Shown here: positions 1-10,910 of the stretch, piece by piece
Layout: each line of letters starts with the position of its first letter
Numbering within the stretch: the stretch's first letter is position 1
Source: Pachyseris speciosa
Taxonomy: Eukaryota; Cnidaria; Anthozoa; Scleractinia; Pachyseridae
Length of the DNA: 64,000 nt
Assembly: GCA_016490735.1 (NCBI GenBank)
Contig: JAEMWC010000157.1
Location: forward strand, 1,122,501 to 1,186,500
Reading direction: 5' to 3'
The notes under the pieces: generated by a model
Seen by the model: the letters and a program-made list of their open reading frames with translations, nothing else
Database searches by the model: none
Told to the model about the DNA's origin: nothing
Position numbers and translations under genes: made by a program

Positions 1-1599
1 TCTTTACTCGGGGTCACAGGGAAAGAGATAGCTAAATCCCAATTAAGAGTCTTGCAAAAGCTTTGAAATGTTTTCAAATTGTACTGTGAAATACAAACAG
101 TGTGACGTCACAACCGCGTTTACATACTCTCATCTAAACACACCTATTAACCAATGAGTGGGCGCGTACCATCTTATATTAAAAGTAGTAGTCCCACCAA
201 ACCAAGCAATTTATAAGTGTCTACCAGGATTGTTTGGCACTCTCCTAGGACTCTGAGGTAGGCAAGTAATCAGTTACAAAGAGGGCAATATTTTAAGTTA
301 ATGTCATATAAAACTGTAGAGTTTTCGTATAATTATGCAGTGTTAGGTTATCGATTAAGAAACGGGTCGCTTTACACTTAAAAATTGCCACCAATTGTCA
401 AATTCAAAAGATAAGTAGTTTTGGGGATAACAGTCTCGGTAATTTTAGGGATAAGGGATAACTGCCCCCGGAATTTTAGGGATGAGAGATGAATAAACCC
501 CTTCCTAACAGGGCCTCAAGCAAATGAAATTTTACATTTACAAACTACACGTCAGCTTATTTTTGAACTCAGCCCAAGCTGAACAGTACAGCTTATGATT
601 TTAAAAAAAAAAACTAGCACTGTACTTTTATTATTATTTAATAATAATAAAAGTACAGAGCTAGTTAGACTATCTCATGACTAGAGGTTTCCTTTTGCAA
701 AAACAAGATACTTCCAGCACTTCTACTTAAAAACCGTTCCATTTGAGCTGTACACTGTCACGTTTCGATTGAGAATATGATAGTTTAGTCAGCTTATCTA
801 ATGATAAGCTTAATGTATTCGCAAACTACACGTGCAACTAAACTTCGAGCGAGGAGAACAAGACCACCGTCAACATTCACAGAACAACAAAAGGGAGAAT
901 TTGGGACAAACCGTGGTTAATAGGTACCACAAGTATGAAAATGTAGCATAAACCTGCTGTCAAGTCACGTTAGATTTATATTACCTCGCAACTTCTTTCC
1001 CAAGAAGCAGTTTTGCCTCCGCCATGTTGACTGAACTGCCGCCAAACAAGTTCCACAATGCACATGATCAGCACACCAAACTGGAAAATCAGGATTTGTG
1101 GACAAAGGTCCTTATTCTTTTGATCCTTTGAAAGAACAGGAAAATATTTTTCCATCCAAGTTACTTGCTAAGCATACGTCGCTTACAACAACGTATCTCC
1201 TAAGTTACAATAGATTCCAACAGTTGAATTTTATCCTCAGGCGCCTGAGGGTGAAAAGGACAGATTTCAGTGATCTAGAAGCGGGTGGGGTGGGGGAGGG
1301 GGAGGGGCGTTAGTCATCGGCGGCACCTGAAGTCAGTCATAAGTTATTTCTCCACGATAAATCCTCTAGCTCGTTACAAAATTAAAAACGAATACCCTAC
1401 TCTACATATTAGTCTTGAGTATTTCATGTAATTCTACGAAAAAATGACTAACAAATTAAATAGAGATTAAGCCTCTCGATAAAGCCCTAACGATCCTAAA
1501 GCATACTGGCAAGATTACCAGTTACGACTTCTTTTTTCCTCTGGTTGCGTTGCAAGAGTTTCTCGCCCTTTGTGGCGCTGTAAATGTTGTATAGTTATG
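1..1599. other. Non-coding stretch, no gene seen
   Basis: AT-rich sequence with no ORF that looks like protein. The one open frame of moderate size (1098-1313) has no recognisable motif and low-complexity Gly/Glu codons at its end. A short fold-back at 612-666 is listed separately. Confidence 0.6.
612..666. repeat. Short AT-rich fold-back repeat
   Basis: Two arms of about 26 bases are reverse complements: AACTAGC followed by CTGTACTTTTATTATTAT reads back on the other side, closing on an ATTA centre. It could form a hairpin. It is probably a remnant of a small palindromic element; no target duplication was identified. Confidence 0.65.
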
Positions 1600-1724
1600 T
1601 TGTATTGCATTGCATTACATCGCATTGCGTTGCGTTGCGTTGCGTTCCGTTGCGTTGCGCTGCGTTGCGTTGCGTTGCGTTGCGTTGCATTGCGTTGAAT
1701 TGCATTGCATTGCATTGCATTGTT
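1600..1724. repeat. Pentamer microsatellite (TTGCR)n
   Basis: About 25 tandem copies of a TTGCG/TTGCA pentamer, with TTGCA types at the edges and TTGCG types in the centre. This edge-to-core ordering suggests that one variant spread from inside the array. Open frames crossing it on both strands (Asn-Ala-Thr-Gln or Leu-Arg-Cys-Val repeats) are artefacts of the pentamer. Confidence 0.9.
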
Positions 1725-1884
1725 TAACAATTGGTTCATGTGCAAGCGTGCGTTCATCGAGATATGAAGCACGTGGGAAGTTTGGAGAACACGAAAGATG
1801 CGTAAGAGTTGCTCGAGGCGTAGCCGAGAACAATTCTAGCTTCTTGAGTGCTCTCCAAACTTTCCAAGTGCTTCGGGTTGCAGG

Positions 1885-2427
1885 TCGTTTCGCTAACGAG
1901 TCGTTTCGCTAACTTCCAGCTCGTTAACGTGGTCAATGTTTATAATGAAAGTAGATCAGTTAATACACTTTCAACGGATGATTATGATGGGCATTTATTC
2001 GTCAAGTTGATCTTGCAAAGATGTGCAAATTTGGTTAAGGTTTGCAAATCAGCGTTCGATTGACAAAGCACTAGGTAACGTTTGATCACGTTTGGGACCT
2101 CTCTTTGCTACCTAGCGAACCCGCCGTGTAGAAAGAGAAAGAGGCCAGGCTCACAACTATTGCAATCAGGCTAGTTTCTGGTAGAAAAATTTCTAGAGTG
2201 CAACACAAGTGTTATCAAAACATTCAAAGGAAGCTGTAAGTTTGAATCCTGGGAGAAGTATAACAATCGCGAGATATCTGCTGCAGTGCGTGCATATTGA
2301 ATTTTAAATAACTGCAAAATCCTTTTCATTTCTAGGTCGAGTAAGTGTATAACAAGCTTTGTAAATAAATTAAGGAAACCAACTAATGTCTCAGTACGTT
2401 AGCGAACTGAACGTTAGCGAAACGACC
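1885..2427. mobile_element. Candidate inverted-repeat element, about 540 bp
   Basis: The left end carries two copies of GTCGTTTCGCTAAC. The right end carries related copies in inverse orientation (GTTAGCGAAACGAC at 2412-2425). The interior has no ORF. I found no clear target site duplication, so the call rests only on the inverted ends and the doubled terminal motif. Confidence 0.4.
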
Positions 2428-2836
2428 GACATTCCTCATATTATGTATACAGTCAACTCTCTCTAAAGCGGACACTCTCAGAACCAGCTCCAGGTGTCTT
2501 TATATATGAGGTTTATCTCCTGTAATTACCGTTTTCCATTCCAGATGGGAGTTTCAAAAGTTTTGAAAAGTATACAGTAAACTTATTAGCTAAAGAAACA
2601 AAATGGACTTCAGTAGAGGACAGAACACATGATATCGATTTCAAAATATGGTTTCGGACTCGTTAAGTTACCGGGACTTTCGAGAAATGGGCCTCAGCCC
2701 TGTTAGGCTGGCTGGCTCGGCTTATCTTTAAGCATATCTATTTTTTAAGCAACTGTAGTTTTGTCACTTGCTATGTAAATATGTCTTTAAGTGTTTAGAG
2801 TAAAAAAAGCATTGTTGTTGTTGTTGTTGTTGTTGT

Positions 2837-2985
2837 CTTACTTCTTCATAAAATTTTGGTTGCGTCTATATGAGAAGGCGGGCTGGCCTGCCTGCCAAGA
2901 TCTCGGCTCAAGAAACCGAGATCTCGGCAGGCGGGCCAGCCCGCCTTCTCATATAAACACAACCAAAATTGTATAAAGAAATAAG
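2837..2985. mobile_element. Palindromic (fold-back) element
   Basis: Arms of roughly 65-70 bases on either side of a short loop near 2906-2915 are reverse complements with small indels, sharing GAGAAGGCGGGCTGGCC and AAGATCTCGG. A (TTG)n run lies just upstream at 2813-2836. It has the form of a MITE that folds completely. The ORF at 2791-2976 crosses it and is not a gene. Confidence 0.7.
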
Positions 2986-3009
2986 GCATGAGCCGAGCCA
3001 GCCCAGTAA

Positions 3010-3110
3010 AGCGGACCAGCCCTCCTAACCCCAGCCCTAACCCTAATCCTAGACCAAAACTTAAACCGTAGCCCTAACCCTAATCCCAACCCTAATAATA
3101 ACCCTAGGTA
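3010..3110. repeat. Interstitial CCCTAA-like degenerate repeat
   Basis: Irregular runs of CCCTAA and CCCTAAT mixed with ACCAAAACTTAAACC. A related block lies at about 55985-56055. It resembles degenerate telomere-type repeat DNA, but the unit is imperfect and the position is internal. Confidence 0.6.
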
Positions 3111-3545
3111 TGGATCAAGGCTGGCTATTGCTTTTTGCTGGTGGTGTCAAATAGTCAGGTCACTTGATATAAAATGTTCCCTTTAGAGGTTTTTAATGTT
3201 TAGTTTTATTATTATAGGAATCAATTCCTGCCGCCGTTAATTTTAACCAAAAACCTGTCAAGTTTTGACGAGACACGCTGTACTTTTGATCACAGGGTAA
3301 CAGCTGCGTTGGAGATCTTGTTTCCCATTGTATCACTCATCAGTAATATATTAGAGGCATAAAACAACAGTTCTTAAGATATTTCCAACAAAAAGCACAT
3401 TAAGGCTGGAACAGCAAGTAATTCTCATCTTCTTGTTTATTAAAATTCAAAACAAGCAAAAGAACTATTTTTTCGTTTCACAACATTCACATTCCATTGT
3501 ACTGTTTTCATACAGTACTGACTGACTACAAAGTAAATTTTAAAG

Positions 3546-3932
3546 TAATTTCTCGCTTATCATTTCGCTTTTTTCAACTTACGCGAACCATTTATACTTT
3601 GTATTGTCTGCGTGTGATACCACAAGGAAAGCGTGCTCGTCGTCCGATCGCCGAAGTTAAGCCCAATCGGGCCGGGTTAGAACTTGGATGGGTTACCGAC
3701 AAAAAATACCCCTTGTTGTGCGCTATCTTTTTTGTTTGCCTTCTCCCTTTTTATTTTTATTTTCTTTTCTTTTTTCTTTTTTTTTCTTTGTTGTTTTTAA
3801 GAACTAAACCACTCGTAGACATTTTTATTATTACTATTTTTTTTTTAATTTTATTACAAAAAATATAGGTTCCGCAGGTTCCAGCGGTTCCGCAGGTTCC
3901 GCGGTCTGCAGTTCCTCCAATTAGTCATACCC
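3546..3932. mobile_element. Insertion carrying a 5S-rRNA-derived segment
   Basis: The 9-bp direct repeat ATTTTAAAG occurs at 3537-3545 and 3933-3941. The related flank at 63730-63790 lacks the intervening DNA. The insert holds a 5S-like sequence, then a pyrimidine-rich tract (3725-3850), then a GGTTCCGCA-type minisatellite (3869-3902). A 5S-headed SINE or another insertion that picked up a 5S copy are both possible. Confidence 0.55.
3606..3724 (+). pseudogene. 5S rRNA-like sequence (pseudogene or SINE head)
   Basis: The sequence follows eukaryotic 5S rRNA over its length: a GATACCAC block near the 5' end, GTCCGATCG then GAAGTTAAGC (internal A-box region), CGGGCCGGGTTAG, and ACTTGGATGGGT (box C region). 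It ends just before a T run at 3728-3733 that could terminate Pol III. The 5' GTCT is kept, but the 3' half departs from consensus, with an A-rich stretch where the stem should be. A working 5S gene is unlikely. Confidence 0.7.
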
Positions 3933-4769
3933 ATTTTAAAGAACAAATTAGAAACTACAATTAGCTGTGAAAAAACCTAACACATTGCCGTGTTTAACTG
4001 AGCAATTTACACAACATATATATCTAGAAAATGCTGTCAGATTAACCTTTCATTCCCAGAGCTGTAAAGTCATAGAGTTCTGCCGGAACTTTCACTGAAG
4101 TTAGTAAAAACAAAACAAAAAACCTGATGAATGGCTATTCGTGCCAAACTTAACTGAGTGATGTCAATTACCCTATTTGGTAATTTTAATTATCAGGATT
4201 TTATCAAGATCGACTTAGCGCTCTTCACAATGAAAGGGTTGACAACGTTTTCACGTTCTCGCATTTCCCTCTATATATTACCAGATCATTATTAAAATTA
4301 ATTCACAATAAAAAGAGACCAGTTATTTAAAGATTTAAACCGAGAAAGCCACAACTCCCAGAATGAGAATAACTCTTCAAGCGTGTGAATCTCGCACGTC
4401 CAGTTATTTAATAACAAGTTCAACTAAACTACTCAGTTTCATTATCAACATTCTTAATCATTTCCGGCAAATTAAACCCATTGCACAGTAATAATCCTTA
4501 GGAGATAAACCACAAGCTCGTTTTTAAAATTACAATCCCTTTCAGCCACTCAGCTGGCGGCCAGCTAACCTACTTTCTTATGTTGGGTTGCACTGTAAAT
4601 AGATCGCCAAAAAACATCGACAAAATAAGACCGCATGGCGTGCTTCTAATTTTCTAAATTTGTTATTGCTTTTTTAATGATGAAGGATATGACTACACAA
4701 CTGCAGGAAAGAAAATTGAACTGGATTCAAACATAAACGTTACAACTTTCCTTATCGGCTGAAGATGAC

Positions 4770-5061
4770 AATTTCTATTCAGAAATTTGAATGCGATTGT
4801 TGCACCCCTCAGACACCACAATTCTACCATTACTCAACACAACAATATATAGACGTTGGGCGATTAAATTCTCCTAAGTTGCTGCCTTTTGTTCGAAACT
4901 TGCCAACAAACCTACCATTCAGCTCAAACACCTGCATTCCATCATTGCCCTTGTCACACACCATCAGGTGTTTCAACTTGGTCACCGCCAAACAACTGGG
5001 AGAATTAAACTTACCAAACCAGAAAGATTGCGTCGTAGATTTTTCCCAAGTACTAGCTTAT
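4770..5061 (-). pseudogene. Detached C-terminal NHL segment of TRIM-NHL locus 1
   Basis: On the minus strand this matches the last NHL repeats of the copy at 51823-54215, including the FELNGRFVGKF-type strand and the following Gly-Glu-Phe. It begins where the gene body at 9507 stops, so it is probably that gene's missing 3' end, moved about 4.4 kb away by insertions. The reading frame is damaged: the C-terminal IFEWKQ of the better copy is replaced by a premature stop, and the start abuts foreign sequence. The open frame read on the plus strand here is an antisense shadow. Confidence 0.65.
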
Positions 5062-5067
5062 CTTTTA

Positions 5068-5513
5068 CAGGGGCACCCAACGACACGTTTCGCTAGATAT
5101 CTGTTCGGTGGAGGGTAATTCGCCTTGGGTTTTCGGCGTCGATTAAAGAGTGCACTCGGATTTTCGTAACTAAAACGTAGCCTAAAAGATTCGCAATTGG
5201 GAAATCATAGCCCCTAAGGCTTTCGGAAAGGTCTTAATTGCTATTTTTGGCATTCAAAAACGTCAGCTAGCATTTTCGGAAAGAAAATAGTTCCTAGAAA
5301 GTTCGTGGAAAGTTCATTTCAGCTTGCATTTTCTCAAAGGAAGATTTTGTTCCCTAACATTTTCGGACAATTAAAAGTTCAGCTAGGAAATCCGAACAGA
5401 TCAACTTCTTCTAGCTTTTGAAAAAATCACCTTAAACAGACTTCAAACACTGCAAGGTACTCAAAAATGCCTTTCTACAGCTTTTGGTTGATTTGGCTCG
5501 TTGGGTGCCCCTG
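5068..5513. mobile_element. DNA element with 6-bp target duplication, copy 1
   Basis: The ends are CAGGGGCACCCAACGA and an inverted end TTGGGTGCCCCTG. CTTTTA occurs immediately outside both ends (5062-5067 and 5514-5519). The 446-bp interior carries no transposase and aligns, inverted, with the element at 11119-11930. TIRs starting CAGGGG with a 6-bp duplication suggest a cut-and-paste element; I cannot assign a superfamily. Confidence 0.85.
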
Positions 5514-5519
5514 CTTTTA

Positions 5520-5929
5520 AGCCTGGTTTCCATATGATCGTCCCGATCGTCCCAGTCGTCTCAAAAAATGTTCAGACGATCGGGACGATCATATGGAAAC
5601 GCTACCCAGACGATCGCAAACGATCCGGACGACTGAGACGACCTCGATCGCTTGGATAGAATTGAGTTCTATCCGGACGATCAGGACGATCGTGTAAATT
5701 TTGAAGCGATCATATGGAAACGCTCTCAGACGACTGAGACGATCGGGACGATCGAAGGCTATCCCAGAAGTCATCACTCTTCCTCCATTTCAAAATGGAG
5801 GCAGAAAACAAGTATTTGAAGCGATCGAGACGATCATATGGAAACCAGCAATCGTCTCAGTCGTCCCGATCGTTTCGAAATTTTTGGAAACGATCGGGAC
5901 GATCCGGACGATCATATGGAAACCAGGCT
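5520..5929. mobile_element. MITE with TTA target duplication (Harbinger-like)
   Basis: The ends are inverted repeats beginning AGCCTGGTTTCCATATGATC. TTA flanks both sides (5517-5519, 5930-5932). The interior is packed with CGATCGGGACGATC and CATATGGAAAC sub-repeats in both orientations. A 3-bp TWA duplication is typical of PIF/Harbinger derivatives. It sits one base beyond the target duplication of the element at 5068-5513. Confidence 0.75.
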
Positions 5930-5933
5930 TTAC

Positions 5934-6055
5934 AGCGGTGATTGTATTGCCGTGAACACCTAAAATATGTCTGGAATGTTAATTGTGTTGTAACCAATCA
6001 CAGGCGAGATCTTCAAACCACAGAAACCACAGGCAACGAACGGTTTCCTATCTGT
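5934..6055. repeat. Outer inverted repeat, left copy
   Basis: About 120 bases here are the near-perfect reverse complement of 9151-9274, sharing for example GCCGTGAACACCTAAAATAT. The pair brackets the giant palindrome at 6069-8458. Confidence 0.8.
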
Positions 6056-6068
6056 CACGGAACTATAC

Positions 6069-8458
6069 TATGGGGCGCCATGTGTAAAAATATTATTTAG
6101 CGATAATCTTGCATTATTTTGTGTTATTTAGCAAATCGCAAATAAAGTAGCAATGTAATTTATAAATCGCCAATTCAACGAACTTTGCGATTTATAAATG
6201 CCAGAGATGTGTTTTTGTGATTTATAAATCGCAGTGGAGGTTGACATTGTGATTTATAAATCGCAGGATACGTATCTTTGCGATTTGTAAATCGCAAAAT
6301 AATATTTTTACACATGGCGCGCGATTTATAAATCGCAAATGTGATATATAAATCACAAAAGTGTGATTTATAAATCGCAAAAAGTGCGATATACAAATCG
6401 CAAAATAATATTTTTACACATAGCACGCGATTTATAAATCGCAAATGTGATATATAAATCACAAAAGTGTGATTTATAAATCGCAAAAAGTGCGATATAT
6501 AAATCGCAAAATAATATTTTTACACATGGCGCGCGATTTATAAATCGCAAATGAGCCAACTGGAAAAGATTGACCGGACTCTGGATTGGACTCTGGAATG
6601 GACTCTGGAATGGACCCTGACCCTAAACGAAGTTAACCCTAAACGAAGTTAATATTTAACTAATAATATAACGATTAACTATTTCTTTTGAATTATTAAC
6701 CAGCGGAGAATTTTTTCAACACTTTCAACACGTTTTGAGAATGCATTTTTTTTTTCAAAAGGAACTTAAACGGAAAATCGAACAATGCTGCCCAGTAACT
6801 TTATAATTGAAATTGAACCAGACAGGACTACAAACTAAGCAAAACCTTTTAAGCCATGTGTTAGCCTGTTAAAGTATTCATCGTCATCATCTTTCGTTCC
6901 TCCTAAGTGGACAGCGAAGCATGCTTATCAGCAACAAGGATTGTCGCTTACTAAAGGCAACAAAAGATGAAAATAATTGCATGTTAATACTGGACAACAA
7001 AAATAATTAACTATCTTGACACTTTTGAGCGATTCTCCCAAAGCAATAGTCGTGGCCTCCTCTTCATTTTTTACTTCGTACGCCGTCATCCAGCCAGGAG
7101 ACGTTTCATCATGATCAGAGTTTGAGTCCATTTCGTTTACAACTCCAGCGTAATTAGTACTTGGCTTGGGACTTTTGTCCATGTTACAAAAATATACCGA
7201 AGAAAAATTAATCGCGCGAACTCGTACAAGCTAAAATTTAATCAAATAGAAGAGTAATCCGATAGATGCCTTCAAGACACTAGCCGAACACGATGCACAG
7301 ATGCATACGCAACAGGGAGGGAGCCACGACGCTTTGAAATTATCTTGCTTTGAGATATCTTATCAGGAATATCTTTTCGTTTCGGAATGTTTAACACCTC
7401 TAAATGTAACGGAATAAATAGCCTTTGTACGAATTAGACAATCGTCCTTTTTCGTTGGCTACTTTATTCTCATTCCATACAATGCAGAATCGCTCAAAAG
7501 TGTCAAGATAGTTAATTATTTTTGTTGTCCAGTTCTAACATGCAATGATTTTCATCTTTTGTTGCCTTTAGTAAGCGACAATCCTTGTTGCTGATAAGCA
7601 TGCTTCGCTGTCCACTTAGGAGGAACGAAAGATGATGACGATGAATACTTTAACAGGCTAACACATGGCTTAAAAGGTTTTGCTTAGTTTGTAGTCCTAT
7701 CTGGTTCAATTTCAATTGTAAAGTTACTGGGCAGCATTGTTCGATTTTCCGTTTAAGTTCCTTTTGAAAAAAAAAATGCATTCTCAAAACGTGTTGAAAG
7801 TGTTGAAAAAATTCCCCGCTGGTTAATAATTCAAAAGAAATGGTTAATCGTTATATTATTAGTTAAATATTAACTTCGTTTAATAAAGTCCAGTCCAATG
7901 TCCAGTCCAGGGTCCATTCTAGAGTCCATTCCAGAGTCCAATCCAGAGTCCGGTCAATCTTTTCCAGTTGGCTCATTTGCGATTTATAAATCGCGCGCCA
8001 TGTGTAAAAATATTATTTTGCGATTTATATATCGCACTTTTTGCGATTTATAAATCACACTTTTGTGATTTATATATCACATTTGCGATTTATAAATCGC
8101 GTGCTATGTGTAAAAATATTATTTTGCGATTTGTATATCGCACTTTTTGCGATTTATAAATCACACTTTTGTGATTTATATATCACATTTGCGATTTATA
8201 AATCGCGCGCCATGTGTAAAAATATTATTTTGCGATTTACAAATCGCAAAGATACGTATCCTGCGATTTATAAATCACAATGTCAACCTCCACTGTGATT
8301 TATAAATCGCAAAAACACATCTCTGGCATTTATAAATCGCAAAGTTCGTTGAATTGGCGATTTATAAATTACATTGCTACTTTATTTGCGATTTGCTAAA
8401 TAACACAAAATAATGCAAGATTATCGCTAAATAATATTTTTACACATGGCGCCCCATA
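6069..8458. mobile_element. Giant palindrome (foldback element 1)
   Basis: The left arm 6069-7035 (967 bp) and right arm 7487-8458 (972 bp) are reverse complements with few differences, around a unique 451-bp centre. Each outer arm half is a ladder of short palindromes of the GCGATTTATAAATCGC type, about 14 per arm, partly in a 107-bp tandem period (6319, 6426, 6533). The ends are TATGGGGCGCCATG, with no convincing target duplication. No transposase is seen. ORFs in the arms (for example 6175-6486, 8041-8298) are translations of the palindrome ladder. Confidence 0.85.
7020..7182 (-). CDS. Exon-like ORF in the centre of foldback 1
   Basis: From an ATG at 7182 the minus strand reads about 54 residues, acidic and rich in Ser and Glu, starting MDKSPKPSTNY. 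It runs towards the inner edge of the left arm, where an AAAA/GTGTC junction could be a splice donor. The remaining translation to 6928 looks non-coding. It could be a captured first exon or chance. I do not recognise the protein. Confidence 0.25.
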
Positions 8459-9150
8459 CGGGCCGACGCACGCGACGGTTTGGCGTGGGAATTTTCAAAC
8501 TTTTTGTAACGATCGAAGTCGGTAGTTACGGCTGATCGCAAGTTACAATGTTGCAAGGTAAGCCGCTAGAATTTTCTGATTCCCATCGCTTCGCGGCTAT
8601 TGCAGCAAGCGTTAACACTTTTTTGTTAGGTCAGGGAGATTTACTATTTTGGTAATTTATTATTCTTTTTTTTGGTAGCTAATAATAAAGTTGAAATTCG
8701 AGAGTTGTTCTTGTCGATGTTTTCGTTTCTGATAACATAATGCTCGCTAATATTTTTTTGTAGAACAAGGGGATTGGATTTACGTGCGCTAACGATTAAA
8801 CCTTTTGCGCGCAAAAGAAAAAAAAACATGATTATCTCCGATCGCAGTTCTTCTTACCAAAAGAATCTCCGTAAATGTCCGTTAACTCGCATGTTACAAC
8901 CCAACGGCTTTATATTGTTGAATGCATATCTGAAAATTTATATTTCTAAGAATACACGATTGTTCATTATGTCGTTACATGGAAAGCCGGTCGTCGTCGC
9001 GTCGGGTTGGCTTCTAAATTTTTCTTTCTAAAATCGAACGATGTGCTGAATGCGCTCCTCAGCATTGATCTTGGGGAGCAGTGGTGTTTTAAATTCCTAA
9101 TAAGACAGCTTGTATCCTTAAACATGTTAAACAAAACGAAAATAATTTGT
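8459..9150. other. Non-coding stretch between palindrome and outer repeat
   Basis: About 690 bases present only on the right side of the nested inverted structure; the left side has about 13 bases at the equivalent place. No protein-like ORF or RNA gene is visible. Confidence 0.5.
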
Positions 9151-9274
9151 TCCGTGACCGTTCGTTGCCTGTGGTTTCTGTGGTTTGAAGATCTCGCCTG
9201 TGATTGGTTACAACACAATTAACATTCCAAACATATTTTAGGTGTTCACGGCAATATAATCACCGCTGTAATAA
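9151..9274. repeat. Outer inverted repeat, right copy
   Basis: This is the reverse complement of 5934-6055 with a handful of substitutions. Confidence 0.8.
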
Positions 9275-9468
9275 TCTTTAGATTCTTAGATTATATATAT
9301 ACCCATATTTTATCTTGTATAAGAATAAATTTATTTGTAATTTTATTATAAAACTTATTGTAACCCAGTCCCTCTTTGATCAATTTTATGTAAATTTTAT
9401 AGTTGTACAAGTGTAACGACATTGTAATTCAGATTAACTGCGGTGATGGTGGAATTAAACTTCTTCTT

Positions 9469-9506
9469 TCTTATTATTATAATTATTATTATTATTATTA
9501 TTATAA
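9469..9506. repeat. (ATT)n microsatellite at the broken end of a TRIM gene
   Basis: The trinucleotide run lies exactly where the NHL coding sequence of the adjoining TRIM body stops, so it marks the breakpoint. Confidence 0.85.
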
Positions 9507-10274
9507 ACCCTCCCTCTTTCTTCCCGAATTTATACTGAAATTTGCCCTCCCTGTCATGCTGAACACTTTAATGCAGTGTTCACCTTTGGCTGACACTATG
9601 AGATAATCATCACATTGAACACAGTGGACAAGAAAACTAAGAGAACCAGGCCCACCTATCTTGCTTACAAACTTATCATCGGGTGTAAAGATTTTAATCA
9701 GTTGGTTGAATGAATCAGCAACAATAATGTTGCCACTGACTGACAAGAATGATGAACCTCAAGGATACCTGAGCTGACTATCAAGCTTTCCATACCCACC
9801 AAACTCACCCACGTACCCCCCCCCCCCCCCGCCCCCTCTCCCTAGAGAAAATCTGTATTCTATGGTTACGACAGTCTGCTATGAAAATATTACCATTATT
9901 ATCAAAGCATATACCACGAGGAGTGCTAAACTCTCCCTGGTTGGTACCTTTGCAACTAAAAGATGCTAAGTAGTTACCACTACTGTCAAAGATCTGAACC
10001 CTGTTGTTGTAGTTGTCGGTTACTGCTATCTTATCTGTGTTACTCACTGCCACCCCCTAATGGATTGTTAAACATTCCGGCAGAGGATCCTATCTCGCCA
10101 AAAGACAAAAGGGGTTTGAACTCAAAAGATGTTCCTGACATAGCCTGAGAGCATGCTCCGGTTCGCCCCCCGTTATTTTTGCACCGAAAAGAAAGATTCC
10201 CGGAGCTGACCGCATGCTTATGGGCTTTTAGTAGCAAATCATAAGGACTACCACAAACGTGTTCCCCGTTTACC
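9507..10274 (-). pseudogene. TRIM-NHL locus 1: filamin C-terminal end and NHL repeats
   Basis: On the minus strand the order is the end of the filamin-type domain (VNGEHVCGSPYDLL), a Ser/Gly-rich linker, then NHL blades with AVTDNYNNRVQIF, GICFDNNGNIFIADC and NHRIQIF. The frame is broken at the G5 run 10053-10057 and in the C15 tract at 9816-9830. The sequence ends at the microsatellite at 9506, about two NHL blades short of the copy at 51823. In the family, the NHL propeller binds RNA or protein targets. As it stands it cannot yield a normal propeller. Confidence 0.75.
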
Positions 10275-10277
10275 TTA

Positions 10278-10907
10278 GGCACTGTTTACACGGACGCGGT
10301 TTCATTTGTAACCGCATCGGTTTCGATGCGGTTACGCTTTTCGTTTACACGGCACTGGTCGAGTTCGTTATCAGAACCAGGTCGTTTAAAACGCTTTCAA
10401 AAGTGGAACGTTTTCGAAACGATAAGGTTTCATGGGTCGTGTAAATGGCTAAATCTCATCAATTTGAAAACGGTTACTTATTTTGGCGCGAAATTGGCTG
10501 GCTCGCGAAGGGTAATATGGTGAACCTCGCACGGAGTACAGCGCTTCAGTTGTTGCACAATCACAATTTAAGCTTTCATATATTTTACTCTCTATAAACC
10601 GAGAGCCATATCGTAATAACAGGCAGAGATGTCTTGAAATGTCAGTGACTTTTTCGTCGATACGCTCCAGAGTTACGAAGAGAAAAGCAAATCGACGATT
10701 CTAGATTCGGCCTGGGAGAACTCGTGTTTGGTGGAACAACTTTTTGGACGGTGTTATGCCTCCAGAGGAATGTCTGAGAACAAGATCGCCATGACGTTAA
10801 CGGTTGGATAGGTTCCGTGTAAACACTTCGAAACCGTATCGTTTTTGATGCGGTTTCGAGGTCATGAAACCGTGTCGATTGAAAACCGCGTCCGTGTAAA
10901 CGATGCC
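10278..10907. mobile_element. MITE with TTA target duplication inside TRIM-NHL locus 1
   Basis: The inverted ends are GGCACTGTTTACACGGACGC and its near-complement GCGTCCGTGTAAACGATGCC. TTA flanks both sides (10275-10277, 10908-10910). The uninterrupted sequence at the same place in the copy at 59430 has a single TTA, which fixes the insertion. The interior carries a nested hairpin around GCATCGGTTTCGATGC. No ORF. Harbinger-like by its 3-bp duplication. Confidence 0.85.
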
Positions 10908-10910
10908 TTA

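Larger units (their letters stand above)
3190..4749 (-). other. Duplicated 3' flank of TRIM-NHL locus 1
   Basis: Blocks here reappear beside other TRIM copies: 3196-3262 matches 57270-57340, 3290-3520 matches 63510-63735, about 4030-4180 matches 51170-51300, and 4488-4760 matches 57750-58020. The order and orientation match the 3' side of minus-strand TRIM genes. A 5S-derived insertion (3546-3932) interrupts this flank. No coding sequence is seen. Confidence 0.6.

Noticed and set aside
1515..1912. Overlapping ORFs on both strands at the pentamer microsatellite
   Set aside because: A 5-base repeat without stops is open in several frames; the products are simple repeats.
4765..5118. 117-codon plus-strand ORF
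   Set aside because: It is antisense to NHL coding sequence and then reads into the end of a DNA element; the minus-strand reading matches the TRIM family.
6175..8298. ORFs of 63-103 codons mirrored on both strands in the giant palindrome
   Set aside because: They translate the palindrome ladder and are identical because the arms are inverse copies; composition is Phe/Ile/Tyr/Cys-rich and repetitive.
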